DNA from: Fomes fomentarius
Taxonomy: Eukaryota; Basidiomycota; Agaricomycetes; Polyporales; Polyporaceae
Direction: 5' to 3'
DNA length: 64,000 bases
NCBI GenBank assembly: GCA_022606135.1
Contig: JABYQN010000004.1
Coordinates: forward strand, 2,170,001 to 2,234,000
Under the pieces are notes generated by a model, which was given only the letters and a program-made list of their open reading frames with translations, ran no database searches and was not told the origin of the DNA. The first letter of the stretch is position 1, and every line of letters starts with the position of its first letter. Positions 12,438 to 24,040 of this stretch are shown piece by piece. A program made the translations under genes and the position numbers.

Positions 12438-13238
12438 CTATTCCTCTATTTCCATCCTCTTCTTGCGCCGGTTCTTGAGCCGCAGCCGGGCACTCTTCTT
12501 CAGCCGCCGCACAGACGGGGCCTGGTATCTGTTCTGTCCGTCAGCCATCTCCCCCTCGAGACAGAAAGAGAATACACACGTCGCAGCCTTGCCGGGGAGC
12601 TCGGGGAGCTTCTTACGACAGAGCGTGATCCGCATGAATGCAATCTTCTTCTGTTGCACGCTGAAAGAGAAATAAATCGTCAGTCAGTTTGATGGATTCA
12701 TAGCGCAGAAGGGAGACGGACTGGTTACGCCCTTGCAACGCCCGCGCGAGCGACTCCAGTCGCCCTTCCTCCTCGTTCCCTGCCTTCCCACCCTCCTCCA
12801 GCTCCCCGATCTCATTGTACTGGTGTAGCCCGGACAGTGTCCCTCCTTCTGCCTCTGTCGCATCAAGCGTCTTGAGATATTCTCGCTTGATGATCTCCAC
12901 TACGGAGACCAGTCGTGGGATCGTCGACATGCAAGGGTGCATGCGTTCTGGCTTTCCATTCTTCCCTGCGCGCGCGGTCTCCGTGGCGGCCTCTGCCACT
13001 CGCTCTTCAGACTGCTCACAGCCGGGTCCCTTGCCCTTCCCCCCAGGCAGCGTGTGCAGCATCAACCGTCCGTCCTCATATTTCTGTCTTATCAACCCCC
13101 TCGTCAATCCCCTTCTCCTCTGCAACGCTGCGCACGCACCTGCAAGTACTCGAGAGCCACCGTCACCCAGTGGTTGATTTTGCCGTGGTTCGTGATCCTG
13201 ATCTCGTGAGGCGCGGATGGGCCTGCTTCCATGTTCAT
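12438..13238 (-). CDS. Alba-domain protein, possible RNase P/MRP subunit
   Basis: Start MNMEAGPSAPHEIRITNHGK, then INHWVTVALEYLQ, KYEDGRLMLHTLPGGKGKG, and after an insert STIPRLVSVVEIIKREYLK. The final exon has QQKKIAFMRITLCRKKLPEL and a very basic end (VRRLKKSARLRLKNRRKKR). The combination of HGKINHWV, a short helix and PRLVSVVEIIKR matches the Alba fold found in the Rpp20/Pop7 and Rpp25/Pop6 subunits of RNase P and MRP and in other RNA-binding Alba proteins. The basic tail would favour RNA binding. Insertions between the Alba strands are long and low in complexity. Intron 1 lies at about 13,087-13,140 and intron 2 at about 12,672-12,726. Two in-frame ATGs (13238 and 13232) are possible starts. 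Subunit identity is an inference. Confidence 0.72.
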
Positions 13239-13519
13239 CGGGAGTGATGAAACTGTTCTTGGCCTGAGGGGCTATGAGCGGAGTTCAAGTGGTGAAGAAC
13301 AAATCCATCGCCCGACGCAATCGCGTGCAGTCCCTTGCAGGACGCGAATGTGGCTGAGCGCGCCAATCGTACAATTGTTGCTTATCCGTCCAAATCATAA
13401 TCCCGTCATAATTCTTGATATACTATAATCCCCATCATTATCCATACCGTACATACAGTGTAGCTAAATCACAATCAACTATCGTACACGATCTACAACG
13501 CTACAAGCAGCGGTCTCAT

Positions 13520-14513
13520 TCACCGTATGGTTTGATAGAGCCTGAACGAAGCATGCTTGAACGGGAAAGGTTCTTCATGTGGCCGCAGCTTGTCCCTACA
13601 AAATGCCACACTGTCAGCACTCACCCAGACATCCAGACATCTCAGGGACAAGCTACGTACTCGATGGGTCCAAGAATCTTCAGTCCACGCACATGTGTGT
13701 CCTTACCATTCATATGATTGTTGACAATGATCACCTGTAGCATGTACGCCTCCACATACTTGCTGCTCAGACAAGATGCTTCAGCACAGAGTCACAGTGC
13801 AAGACCAACAGACTTACAACCCATCACCATCCTCGTTCGGCTCCAAGCAAACATCGAAAGTGATCCAACCATCGGGCTTCTCAATTGACAAGATGCGAAT
13901 ATCCTGCAGGTCCAGATTCCCAGTTCCCGCGCGCACAGCGATAGTAGCCGGAGTGTACGAGTCATCAAGAGGGAAGCTCAGGTACATAGATATTTTCTGC
14001 AACCTCATGGTCAGCATGCTTGATCGCACGATCCATGAATGGAGTGGAGTGAACGTACCTGGATGGCGACCTTCCGCTGGAACTCGACAGTAATAGCATG
14101 GGGCTGGGGTCCATCAGAGCTAGCGCTCCTGTATAAGTCAAGGCAGTCTCAAATCATGTGTCAAAGAGGGAAGAAGGACGTACTGCCAGAACGTATCTGG
14201 GTCCTCGTCTGTGAGACACTCGGGCCCAAAGCCAAACTTATACGACGAGACAGACCACTTGCCCAGGTGACCGATGTCGGGCCATTGCAGACGCGGTGGC
14301 ATCTTACCTGCGCGAACGTGGGTAGAGCTGTGAAGGGCGAGAAAGAGGGGATGGTTAGGCTACAGACGTACCTGGGTGCATGATGGGGGCACCGTCCCCC
14401 GCGGCGGCGAGCATGGTGCTGTTGCTGCCTCCGATCGGGAGCCGTCTGCGTGCGACGATGGGCGCACCAGCGATGGGGACGCCTCCGGGAAGTGTAGCAC
14501 TTGCGCTTGCCAT
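13520..14513 (-). CDS. APC10: Anaphase-promoting complex subunit 10 (Doc1)
   Basis: Substrate-recruiting subunit of the APC/C ubiquitin ligase; with Cdc20 or Cdh1 it forms the D-box receptor. The DOC beta-jellyroll is clear: DIGHLGKWSVSSYKFGFGPE, LTDEDPDTFWQSDG, PHAITVEFQRKVAIQ, ISMYLSFPLDDSYTP, TIAVRAGTGNLDLQD, then VEAYMLQVIIVNNHMNGKDT and HVRGLKILGPIE. The last exon ends FKHASFRLYQTIR, so the protein terminates in Ile-Arg. This is the IR tail that docks APC10 onto the TPR subunit Cdc27/APC3. A variable N-terminus rich in Ala/Gly/Ser precedes the domain; the start at 14513 is the first ATG in frame. Five or more introns, with the last at about 13,613-13,660. Confidence 0.95.
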
Positions 14514-14836
14514 AGTTCCCAGTAGCAAGCAAACAATCTTCAACAGACGCGGTGGCCGGCCGTGGAGTTCAAGTTTATAATACGAGAGATGTTGGCTGCG
14601 TCAAGGGAGCAGCAAGACAGGAGAAGAGGCGAGCGAGGATGGTGGAGTGAACGAAGGCGGGAAGAAAGCATGGTGGGCGGGAAGAAGGCGCGTCGGCCAA
14701 ACATGTCATTTCATTGTCCCAGTGCGCCTCTTGCTGACTTCCTCGTCCCGATCTTGCCGACACCGACACCCCTGCCTCTGGGCTGGGCTCGCTCTTGACC
14801 ATCTCTTCAACCGTCTCTATAGCGATAGACCTTAGC
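14514..14836. promoter_or_regulatory. Divergent intergenic region APC10 / UBA4
   Basis: About 323 bases between divergent start codons, so both promoters lie here. It is purine-rich on the plus strand near 14,600-14,690. No TATA box or known site was recognised. Confidence 0.4.
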
Positions 14837-16455
14837 ATGTCTTCTTCTCCCACCGTAGAACCTGTGCCACAACTCCCTCTCGAGGACTACCGCCGCTATG
14901 GTCGACAGATGATCCTCAATGGCTTCGGTCTAGACGGTGGGTAACTGCATTATCTTCATTCCTAAGATCATTCACGAGCAACGCAGGCCAGTTGAAACTG
15001 GCCTCGGCCTCGGTAGTAGTTGTAGGCGCAGGAGGGCTCGGATGTCCGACACTCCAATACCTCGCTGCGGCTGGTGTAGGTGCGTTGTCTTCCACCGACA
15101 TAACCCTCCTGTTCACCCCATGTCGTGCAGGAACAATCGGTATCATCGACCATGACGCCGTTGAGATCTCCAATTTGCAACGTCAAGTGCTGCACACTGA
15201 GTCAAGGGTCGGGATGCCCAAAGTCCTCTCCGCAGCTGAAGCCATCAAACAGTGAGTTGGCTCATCTCGCTTTTTGATGTGATAGAGAATGATATTGACT
15301 AGTAAAGCTCAACAGGATGAACTCCCGAGTCAAAATACACCCAATCACCACCGCCCTCACAGCAGCGAATGCCCTGAACTTACTCGCACCCTACGACCTC
15401 ATCCTCGACTGCACCGACAATCTCCCAACGCGCTACCTCCTCTCCGACACCGCCGTTGAGTTGCGTAAACCTCTTGTCAGCGGAGCAGCTCAACAGTTAG
15501 AGGGGCAACTCTGCACATACAACCTTCCTTTAAACCGGCCAGCTGACAACTCTGATGATAAGGTTGAGACTGGTGTCGAGCGAGGCCCATGTTTCCGGTG
15601 CCTCTTCCCGAAGCCCCCTGCTCCCGAGCATGCAGGCTCTTGTGAAGAGCTCGGCGTGCTTGGAGCGGTGACTGGTGTCATTGGAACCCTACAAGCTCTC
15701 GAAGCTATCAAGATCATAACTGGCCTCCACGGTAAGTCCCGTGCAGGCTCTAGATCGCATCCACCGCTCAACAAACTGGTGCTCCCGTTCGCGGTGGTAT
15801 AGACGGCAAGCCATCCTTACTGATGTACTCTGCCCTCGCCATGCCCCCCTTCCGCAGCGTCAATTTACGCTCCCGGAGAACATCCTGCCCAGCGTGCGGG
15901 ATCGAAGGCGAAAAAATCGGGAGCATCGAAGCGACCGACTACGTCGCGTTTTGCGGCGGTGAGCGGCCTGACTGGGTATCCAGAGGTTTGGTCAATGGTA
16001 GCCCGGATATCAGGATACGTGCAAAGGTCGGTCTTACGAGGTATGTCTTTCCTCGTACACAGCTGGTTGATGTAGTCTTCCGCGTAGGACTTGAAGGAGC
16101 GTCTCACAGTCGGTGGCCAAAGGCCACGAATACTGGACGTCCGACCCCGAACTGAGTTCGGGATTTGCCACCTCCCGGGATCTATCAGTAAGGTCAAATA
16201 TGTCCCGTTATGACACTTCCGTCTTGACCCACGTTTTGTCGTCGCACAGACGTCCCGATCAAGGAGCTCCTGGCGAATCCTTCAGAATTTGCATCAAAAG
16301 GAGAGGACGTGTATGTCGTGTGCCGATTGGGGAACGACTCTCAGCTTGCAGTTGACGCACTGCGGAATGCGGGGAGCAAGGGTGTAGTACAAGACCTGGT
16401 AGGTGGGCTGCGCGCGTGGGCGGGAGAGGTGGACGGGAGTTTCCCGGTGTACTAG
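14837..16455 (+). CDS. UBA4: Adenylyltransferase and sulfurtransferase Uba4/MOCS3
   Basis: E1-like enzyme that adenylates the C-terminus of Urm1 (and MOCS2A in species making molybdopterin) and transfers sulfur to it, feeding tRNA wobble-uridine thiolation and urmylation. The ThiF-like domain begins [13 protein letters not shown], then the nucleotide-binding loop [32 protein letters not shown] with the NLQRQ motif, and [24 protein letters not shown] and SCPACG supply two CxxC zinc pairs. The C-terminal rhodanese domain shows [18 protein letters not shown] with its catalytic Cys and a final [16 protein letters not shown], normal for the family. Introns lie at about 14,938-14,987, 15,078-15,129, 15,252-15,315, 15,733-15,803 and 16,030-16,249. 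The open frame looks intact. Confidence 0.94.
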
Positions 16456-16880
16456 GTAAGAGGTCTCTCGCGGTGTTGTACGGAGATTCGGCGGTCTCAG
16501 CTGGGCAATGTACGCGCACATCTGGCCGCAATCCTGCGAATGGCGTTGAATAAAGCCCACTCACCTTGGCCATCAAGTTCGTCGAACGCTATGCACATCA
16601 GCTTCTCGCAGAGGCCATTTGGCTCTCAAACTATCTTACTACGAAGTGGCACGACAGGCTCTATGTAGAGGACAAATATTTCCCTCTGCGAATCGAGGTG
16701 GCTTTGTCATGATTGTGACATGCTGATAGGTAGCTCGGTCAATTCAAGGACATGGATGGAGCTTGTAGCCCTTGTATTTCGCAGGGTATTGAAGGGCGGC
16801 AGAATGCTATCGATAACGTCTTAGACCCAAAAGCAAGTCACATAACGAGAGCATCAAGGAGATACATGGACATACCTACT
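16456..16880. other. Convergent 3' flanks UBA4 / NCS1 permease
   Basis: 425 bases between two stops facing each other. No coding pattern, repeat or RNA gene is visible. Confidence 0.45.
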
Positions 16881-18857
16881 TCACTCCGCTTTCGCGTCAG
16901 AAACCTCCACGACCTCAGTACTGTGCGCTTTCTCCTTCCTCTCATCGTCTTCCGGGACAGTGATGTCCAAGTCAGATGGCAAGGATCCCGCAGACTTGCG
17001 CCCCGCATTGAACTCTCGAGCCAGTACCTCCCAACCTAATCCCCTGTCGACGCCCGCAAGCGGCCGTACACGGCACAAGGTGACATACACCGTTCCCGCC
17101 ACAACCGCGCTGATGTACCAACCAAGATCGTCCAGTCTCGTCGCGCCAATGGGAACGCTGACACCAAACGTTCCGACGAATCCAAGGAAGGGGATAAGCA
17201 GTCCACAAAAGTATGCGATGACGGCGTTGAGGTTGAAGCCGTGGAAGTACATGTAGCGCGATCCGGGGGCGGATGTGTACGCATCGACTATGTGGATGTT
17301 GCCCCTGCGCACGATCCAATAGTCCGTGATCATAATCGCGGCAGTCGGGCCCATGAAGATCCCATAACCGTCGAGGAAAGCGAGAAAGCCATCCGCCGAC
17401 GCGAGGATCTTCCACGGCATGAGCGCGAGCGAGACGAGGCAGCAAAACCACATCCCGCGTGTGAGGTTGAAGTACGTCGGGAAGAGGGCGGTGATATCGC
17501 TCGCGAAGGGGAGGAGGTTCGCGCCGAGCACTGCACCGAAGTTGAAAAGCATGGAGCAGAATGCGAGGAGGAAGACACCGAGACGGGCGGGACCTGTCCA
17601 GGAGTGGTTGAGGATCTCGTCATAGACGTCCCATTGGTTCCAGATCGTAATACCCCAGGCTTTCTGTAGACACGATGTGCCAAATATGCCTATCATACCA
17701 CCCTGGGGTAAGGTCATGATCAGTTCAGGCGTAGTACATATCCGCTCGAGGTATGCTTACAATTGCGGCGGGGAAGGGGACGAATATGATGTGGGTCCAC
17801 ATAGTCGCGGATGGATCCGTCGCGTAGCGTGCAAAGTCTGGCATGTTAGCGACAAAGGTTGACTGAGTGAGACAGAGTCAGTCGTAGCGAGTGTCATGAA
17901 GTGCAGAAATCGTACCCAGTTGCCCATTGCAGAGTTTATGGAGCTCACTAGAAGCCACGCGAGGGCGCCGCCGTGCGGGTGGGTAGTCGTACCAGACAGA
18001 GCTTCATCGGTGGCGAGCTGTCCCCGACTCTGTACCAAGCAATAGATGAGGAGGCCGAGTGTAGAAGGTGGGAGGAGCCACGCTTTCAAGGTGTACAACC
18101 ACTTGAGGTTGTTCGGCCGCAGAGAACAGAACGGAAGCTCAAAAGCCCAAAGGAGGAGGTAGCCGATGAAGCGCTGGAGGGTAGTGCCAACAGAGGGAGA
18201 GAACTGTGCGCCAATATTGTCCCAATGGTGTCCAAATATACAGCGTAACATAGTAGAGACATAAGCACCGCCCTGGAAGTCTAGAAAATTGTGAGTGGAT
18301 TGCCCGGCGGCGAACGTATGATACGCGTTAGACTTACTGAGCACAGCGACCCATAACATTGCACACGCTCCGCGGGAGATGACCGGCCAGTAGTGTCCGT
18401 ACATTCCGAAGCATGTGCGGAGGATAACCGGATAGCCGATATGGTAGTTAGCTGCCGCTCGAGAGTTGAGGGCCATACATGTACCAGAGACACCTGCCCC
18501 GATCCATACAACAATGGTCGCTTGCCACCACGTCAATCCGGCGCCGACGATGCTGGAGCCAAGAGTCCTGATAAGCGTCAAGGCGTGAGTAATCTTACGA
18601 CATTGGCGGTGTCCGATTCGGACGTACCAGTTTCCGAAACCCATGCCGAACCAGAAGAGACAGAAGTTGTACCACCGCCAATTGACCATGTGAGGTGGTG
18701 ACGGCTTCAAGTCCTCGTTCGTCCAGGAATGACCTCCATGAGCATTCCCCTCCGTTCGCACATACTGCAGGAACGCGTCTTTTGAAGAGAGTCCTAGACG
18801 TAGGCGGGTGGTCCACCCACTGATTGCTCGGAGAGGAGGCTTGGTAGCCAGCATCAT
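16881..18857 (-). CDS. NCS1-family permease (uracil/uridine/allantoin type)
   Basis: Proton or sodium symporter of the nucleobase-cation-symport-1 family in the plasma membrane. The N-terminal region has NEDLKPSPPHMVNWRWYNF, GSSIVGAGLTWWQA (family signature), YHIGYPVILRTCFGMYGHYW and STHNFLDFQGGAYVSTM. The long C-terminal exon has GPARLGVFLLAFCSMLFNFG, ANLLPFASDITALFPTYFNL, RGMWFCCLVSLALMPWKILA, FLDGYGIFMGPTAAIMITDY (the conserved TM9/10 region) and RYMYFHGFNLNAVIAYFCG. About 12 membrane segments are expected; the acidic cytosolic tail (about 16,881-16,990) could carry ubiquitylation sites. The start is a tandem ATG ATG at 18,857. Fungal Fur and Fui transporters look like this. The substrate cannot be assigned from sequence alone. 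Several introns, near 17,710-17,760, 17,840-17,900, 18,280-18,340 and 18,570-18,620. Confidence 0.88.
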
Positions 18858-19409
18858 ACGACGGGAGTATGCGTACCTGTAACCGCGAAGTTGGGCTGGA
18901 AAGAGGATGGCTGGCAGTCATCTTATATTGCGGTGAAGAGATGGACAGATGCCGTACAGTGGTGTAGCGATAGCAAAATAAGACGGAGAAGCCTGGTAGG
19001 CCGAGGAAGTTATGTCACGACCGGGGGAAGGGGCATATGACCTACCTGTGAAGGAAAACTACTACGAATTAATGGGAATTGCATTGAACAGATTGTGGGC
19101 TATCTCCTTCTGGTACTTTTCTCCAGCCGCGGTCGCAGGCGGGTGTCAGCATGAGCGTTCAAGACGAGTTGAGCGTTACTGGGCTAGGTAGACTTCAAAT
19201 TCCTTTACGGAATGCTGCCACTGCCTCTCGCGTGGGCGGTTATTAAGTATGTATGCATTCCGTTCTGATTTTCAACAGCAGTTAGTCGGCTGATCACCTA
19301 CCAGCGTACTCGCCACAATGAACATTGTAGACTTTATCCAGACCTGCGTTCTACCCGTAGGCCATTCGTCCGTTCCTGCCACTGATACCCCAACGGTCCT
19401 GTCCTAAAG
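18858..19409. other. Upstream region of the NCS1 permease
   Basis: About 550 bases. The part next to 18,857 must hold the permease promoter. I recognise no regulatory motif and no coding pattern until the DUF6533-like relic begins near 19,410. Confidence 0.4.
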
Positions 19410-19759
19410 GTCTAAAGGTCGGACGCCACGAGCTATACCGTCTATTTCATAAACCCGATGATCTCCATCCTCGTGTCACGCTTCCTCCTCAGCCTGCGCG
19501 CCGTCGACGAGTCTCGCGATGCTGGTCCAGTCAGTGAACTCTCGTTCGTGATGACCCAGAAGGACCAGCCACTCCCCTCCCCTCATTCATCGCATCACTC
19601 GGTGAGGCCGTTCATGCCTCCGCCGCACATAACATGCCTTCAAAGAGGCGTGACGATGACTGGGGGGACCCGGACTTGGGCTTGTCCCTAGACCATGACT
19701 TCGAGGTTAGCCCTGAGCCTACTCAGGACAGCAGTGCCGATCATGCCTTCGCGTCCTAG
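19410..19759 (+). pseudogene. 3' remnant of a DUF6533-type membrane protein
   Basis: A short coding relic reads SYTVYFINPMISILVSRFLL SLRAVDES (written in two pieces). SILVSRFLLxLRxxD is the typical end of the last membrane segment in Agaricomycete DUF6533 proteins. About 130 bases on, a second frame continues FIASLGEAVHASAAHN and an acidic tail (WGDPDLGLSLDHDFE) to a TAG at 19,757-19,759. The two pieces are in different frames, so either a small intron or a frameshift separates them. No DUF6533 N-terminal domain is found upstream before the NCS1 promoter. I read this as a 3' gene fragment. Confidence 0.6.
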
Positions 19760-20029
19760 GCTCGCGCGAGCGAGAAGGACATCGAGGAGTGTCCTCGAGT
19801 GCTGCCAACCTCCCGTCTTTAAGTTGGCCCTAATTGGGCTCCAAGGGTCCGACTTGCATAGGGTCCGCGTGCAGGCGTGAACGATGTAGGGTTGTATCTG
19901 TATTCCTCCACTCCGCGAATGAACAACATCTTGTAAATGACTGCGCTACGAATACCGGCCGGCGGTGGTCGCGGGCAAAGCAAAAGATGCATTAGGGTGC
20001 GTACTATGTAACGAGTAGGGGTTAAAAGG

Positions 20030-20562
20030 CTATGATGTTTGCATGTCAATGCGCTCCTTTTTGAGTCGCGCCACGTATGTTCTACTAATGATGTCGACTG
20101 GGAAGCTAGAGGTGAGGCGAGAGGTGAGACATACGAGTTCGAGCCAACGTACATGCTTCCAAGTACCGGTCCATACATTGCGTGAGACATTTCTGTGGCC
20201 GAAGAGTTTTCTGTATTGATGGTGTGGAAGAGCGACGAGCGGCGTACCTCTTCAGAGCTGGAGAGAGAAGTGCCAGGTTTTGGGACACACTTGGCATAGC
20301 ACTTGTCGCTGACTTTCTGCAGACCGAGCGCGGTCAGAGACAGAAAACACAGGAGAGCGAGGATTCTCACGTTCATAAGCTCCTGCACATTTTGCAATGC
20401 CAGCTCGTTACGAATCGAGCTTTTGAGCGAAGCCACACGCGCTGCGACCTCTGTGAAATTGACTAGTCGGTCTACGTGAACTTGTGCGACATGAGCTCTA
20501 GACGTACCGTCAGGAGATGAGGTCGGCGAGGGACCACGAGTAGCACCAAAAAGCGAAGTCAT
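20030..20562 (-). CDS. TIM13: Mitochondrial intermembrane-space chaperone Tim13
   Basis: Small Tim protein that pairs with Tim8 to escort hydrophobic carriers and Tim23-type precursors across the intermembrane space. Four coding exons give MTSLFGATRGPSPTSSPDG (start at 20,562), VAARVASLKSSIRNELALQN VQELMN, then KVSDKCYAKCVPKPGTSLSS SEE, KCLTQCMDRYLEA and finally IISRTYVARLKKERIDMQTS. The twin CX3C motif is explicit: CYAKC and CLTQC, spaced as in Tim13 (not Tim8), which form two disulfides via Mia40. Introns run about 20,455-20,506, 20,336-20,390, 20,193-20,248 and 20,099-20,150. Length about 95-100 residues, typical. It is divergent from JJJ1, with 233 bases between starts. Confidence 0.94.
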
Positions 20563-20795
20563 CTCGTGAGCAGAGCAGAGACAGAACAAGCTGGAGTGAG
20601 AGAGGGAGAGAGAGAGTTGAGTGAGAGACTCGCGCCGGCGGGTTGTGACGCGCCTGCGCGCCTACGCGTCTGCGCGTCTGTGTCTGGTTACCTCGAGCTC
20701 GCTTAGATCGCTTCCAAAAGTTCCTCCACGCTGCTTGCTCCTTCTACTCCGCGCGATCACTGCACCAGCACGCCCTTACCGCTCGCTGAACTAGT
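20563..20795. promoter_or_regulatory. Divergent promoter TIM13 / JJJ1
   Basis: 233 bases shared by two divergent starts. A GA-rich run (about 20,590-20,625) is followed by a GCG/TCTGCGCG-rich stretch (about 20,640-20,690). No TATA box was recognised. Confidence 0.4.
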
Positions 20796-22943
20796 ATGGG
20801 AGCTCGCGAGTCAACGGCCCGAGGCGTAGACGCAGATGGCACACAGGCCGGTCCTCCAGACTACTATGCTCTCCTTGAGGTAGACGAGTCGGCCACAGCG
20901 GACGAGATCAAGGTGCGTCGACTATATGAGCTCTCTTACTCTGTCCAAATGCGAGAAATAAGGGACTGCGGAGGGGCTGATCAACTGCTTGATCCAGAAA
21001 GCGTTCAGGAGGCTCGCCTTGGTCCACCACCCTGACAAAAATGCTCACGATATAGAGGGCGCGACAAAACGCTTCGCCGCCATACAACAAGCTTACGAGG
21101 TTGGTCAGCTTGCGAACGATAGCACGACCACCCACCATAGCTCACCCGATACCTAGGTCCTCAGCGACGAACAGGTGTGTAATCTCAGCTCATACCCTTC
21201 ACCAGCTCCTCATTATTCCCACTTGCGTCGCAGGAACGGGCATGGTACGACAGTCATCGCGCATCCTTAATTCCCGAACCAGATGCGGCAGACATCTTCG
21301 AACAGGTCAAGAAGGGCGCACCTCCACCCCGCGCACGAGATCGCGGCCTTACAGTCCGGCATCTTGCCCAATTCTTCGACACGACTATTTACAGCGATTT
21401 TAGCGATGGCCCAAACGTGCGTGGTACCTAATCCCTCCTCCATGCTTCTTCTCATCCTTGGTTTACCACAACGCAGAGCTTCTTCACCATCTACCGCAAC
21501 CTCTTCGACCGTCTCGCACACGATGAGAGGCAATTCGTCGACACCCCTCTTCCCACCTTTGGCGATTCTACTTGGCCTTGGTTTCCGGTATCCAAGGACG
21601 AGAAAGACAAGTGCGCGCGCACATTCTACACTTACTGGACGAACTTTGCTACGAACAAGGAGTTCGAATGGGCAGACCAATGGAACATCGCCGAAGCTCC
21701 CGACAGGCGGATCCGTAGGTAAGCGCACCATCCTTTTACACTCCTCACGACGGCGAATTAAGGAGGGATATGCAAGGCTTATGGAGCGGGACAACAAGAA
21801 GGCGAGAGACGAGGCTCGGAAAGAGTACAATGACACTGTCCGCGTAGGTCTCCGCCATCCGCTTATCTGCACTGTTCAACCGGGCTCATGGTCTCCTCAG
21901 TCCCTCGCCACCTTCATCCGTAAGCGCGACCCCCGCTACAAAACGCACCTCGCGGCCCAAGGCCAAGGTCAATCCACACCCCAAGGCGCCCGCACGCCTC
22001 GTCCAGTTCCCACAGGATCCTCCACTCCCGCGCCCCAATCCGTCTTTGTCGAGCAAGAATGGCAAAAAACCCACGTCCACGACGACGCAGCCGACCTAGC
22101 GTGGGCAGCAGCAGAGGGCGAGGACGAAGAAGAGTGGGAGTGTGTAGCGTGCGGGAAGATCTTCCGGAGCGAGGCGGCTTGGGACAGCCATGAGCGGAGT
22201 CGGAAGCACTTGAAGGCGGTGGAGGCGCTGAAGCGGCAAATGGAGCAGGAGCATGAAGACTTAGGACTAGATGCGGGGACGGAGAGGCGCGAGGGAGACG
22301 AGGACGAAGGATTGGGGCTGGACGATGAGGAGGAGGAGGAGGAGGAGGAGGAGGAGGAGGAGGAGGATACATCTGCCGTCACGGAAGAGCCCCCAGCAGC
22401 GGTTGAAGAATCGCTTTTTGAACCAGACGTCGAGGAGCACGAGCCCTCGTTGCCGACATCGATGCTGACATCGAAAGGCAAGCGGAAGAAGTGGAAGTCC
22501 AGAGTTACACGCGCCCCGTCGCCAGAAGTCACGACGAAGACAGACAAACGGCCACGGAAGCGAGACGTTGTAATTTCTGATGTGTTCGCGGACGCAGAGC
22601 CTCCCAGTGCCGAGTCTCCCAACAGCGGCGTTGGAACGCCCGACCGAGAAGAGCAGGATTCGAAACTCGGACCTACAAAGCGAGAGAAACGGCGAGCTAA
22701 GGAGGCGGCAAAGAAGGCTGCTGCAGAGAACAGGATTGCTGAGAGTGTGGTATGTGGACATATGGACCCTATGATGACCACAGGGCATTCTCATTGACCT
22801 TGTCCTGCTGAAAGGTCTGTAATGTGTGCCATACACAGTTCAGCAGCAAGACACAGCTCTTCGGACACTTGCGTGATGAGCCAAGCCACGCCCTCGCCAC
22901 TCCACAGTCTCGCAGTACAGGCAAGAAAGGAAAGAGGAAGTAA
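20796..22943 (+). CDS. JJJ1: J-domain and zinc-finger protein Jjj1/DNAJC21
   Basis: Co-chaperone of Ssa Hsp70 that releases and recycles Arx1-Alb1 from pre-60S ribosomes in the cytoplasm. The J domain is split by introns: [18 protein letters not shown], then [16 protein letters not shown] with the HPD motif, and [19 protein letters not shown]. The family-specific middle follows: [71 protein letters not shown]. The first C2H2 finger is [25 protein letters not shown]; the second, after the last intron, is [20 protein letters not shown] ending in a basic GKKGKRK. Between them lies an uninterrupted run of 14 Glu codons (about 22,328-22,369, GAG repeats). About eight introns. Full-length and intact. 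Confidence 0.94.
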
Positions 22944-23467
22944 CTTGAAGAGGTTAGCTACGACGACTGTTCATTAGTAGTGGATTCAATCTGATACATT
23001 GAGACTCTGGTTGAACTGGACAGCTCGTGAGTCGAATCCTCTCGTGTCGGCCGTAAATTGATAGTGGCCTAGTATAGTTGGCAGATCAGCATTGGTGATG
23101 GTATGCTCACCTTTCAATGTGTTGTGCTCACTGTACAATTAAACCTGTGCAGCATCTCACATACTGCGGTCCTCTGATTAACACATAAGGGGAGTTAAGG
23201 TGTCAATTGTTTTCTCGATCTCCCCACTGTCTAGTGGGGCGGAGAAGACGCCTGTCATTCAATCACTGGTAATGAGGAGCTCACAATGTTTCAGCGGGGC
23301 TATCACGCCCAAATGACGTTTTTGCACGCTCGATATAAATGCGCAACTTATCATACGACTCATGTTGGGCGTCCCCTCGAGACCCTACATATACCTCACC
23401 AATAAAATCTGCACAGTCATTAGACCTATATACAGGTCCGCGGCATCTCATAGATACCGCGGCCCGG

Positions 23468-23565
23468 CTTCTCCACCATGTAATACTCGAGATATTCACA
23501 GGATATGGCAATCTGCCTCCTCCACCATGTAACACTTGAAGATATTTACAGTATATATCAACTCA
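23468..23565. repeat. Two-copy ~49-base direct repeat
   Basis: CTCCACCATGTAATACTCGA from about 23,470 is repeated as CTCCACCATGTAACACTTGA from about 23,519. Each is followed by a matching GATATT(C/T)ACAG(G/T)ATAT. Differences include C/T changes, fitting an old duplication. Confidence 0.6.
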
Positions 23566-23824
23566 TAATATAGAGTGCATATGTAGCCTCCAATGGGGAG
23601 ATATCTGCCGATACAGATCAGGAAAAGGACATTGCACAAGTAGATGAGGTGATAACAAAGGGCCATGCCGATGACCTCAATGCATGATGATCTGCTGAAG
23701 CTTATCTATTATCACTATCAAACACATTCTGGAGCCCGGTGGAGGAATCAAGACACAGAGTTTTTGTTCCAAGTGCAGCAAAGAGCAAGTTATATTTGAT
23801 TAGCTGAATTTATACACAAGGGAC

Positions 23825-24040
23825 TTTGGAGCAGTGGTTGGCGTGTGGTGTAGGAACTGGTCAGATTTTAGTGTGTGGGTTTGAATCCGGTTTTGTTTTG
23901 TTGTGTTTTCACCTGCGAGCTTCGGGAAATCAAGCGCTCGTTCCGGTATCCCCCCAAGGTCTCAGCCCATGTCATGGGGATATAGAGCTCAGGGATATTG
24001 GTCGGGTTCCTGCGCCACACATACCTGGTCAATTTTTTTC
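23825..24040 (+). repeat. Candidate tRNA-derived SINE
   Basis: A B-box-like GGGTTTGAATCC at 23,877-23,888 (consensus GGTTCGANTCC, one change) lies about 40 bases after a degenerate A-box region (TGGTTGGCGTGTGG at 23,835-23,848). An unrelated body then runs to a seven-T stretch near 24,028. Internal Pol III promoter, short body and T tail are the layout of a tRNA-derived SINE. Target duplications were not found. Confidence 0.45.

Noticed and set aside
21969..22836. Long minus-strand Ser-rich and Leu-rich frames opposite JJJ1
   Set aside because: They are shadows of the GAG (Glu) repeat and acidic coding of JJJ1.
23020..23065. tRNA gene suggested by GAGTCGAATCCTC
   Set aside because: The T-arm-like hairpin has a mismatch, and no acceptor, D or anticodon stems can be drawn upstream. 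Kept only as a tRNA-like trace.
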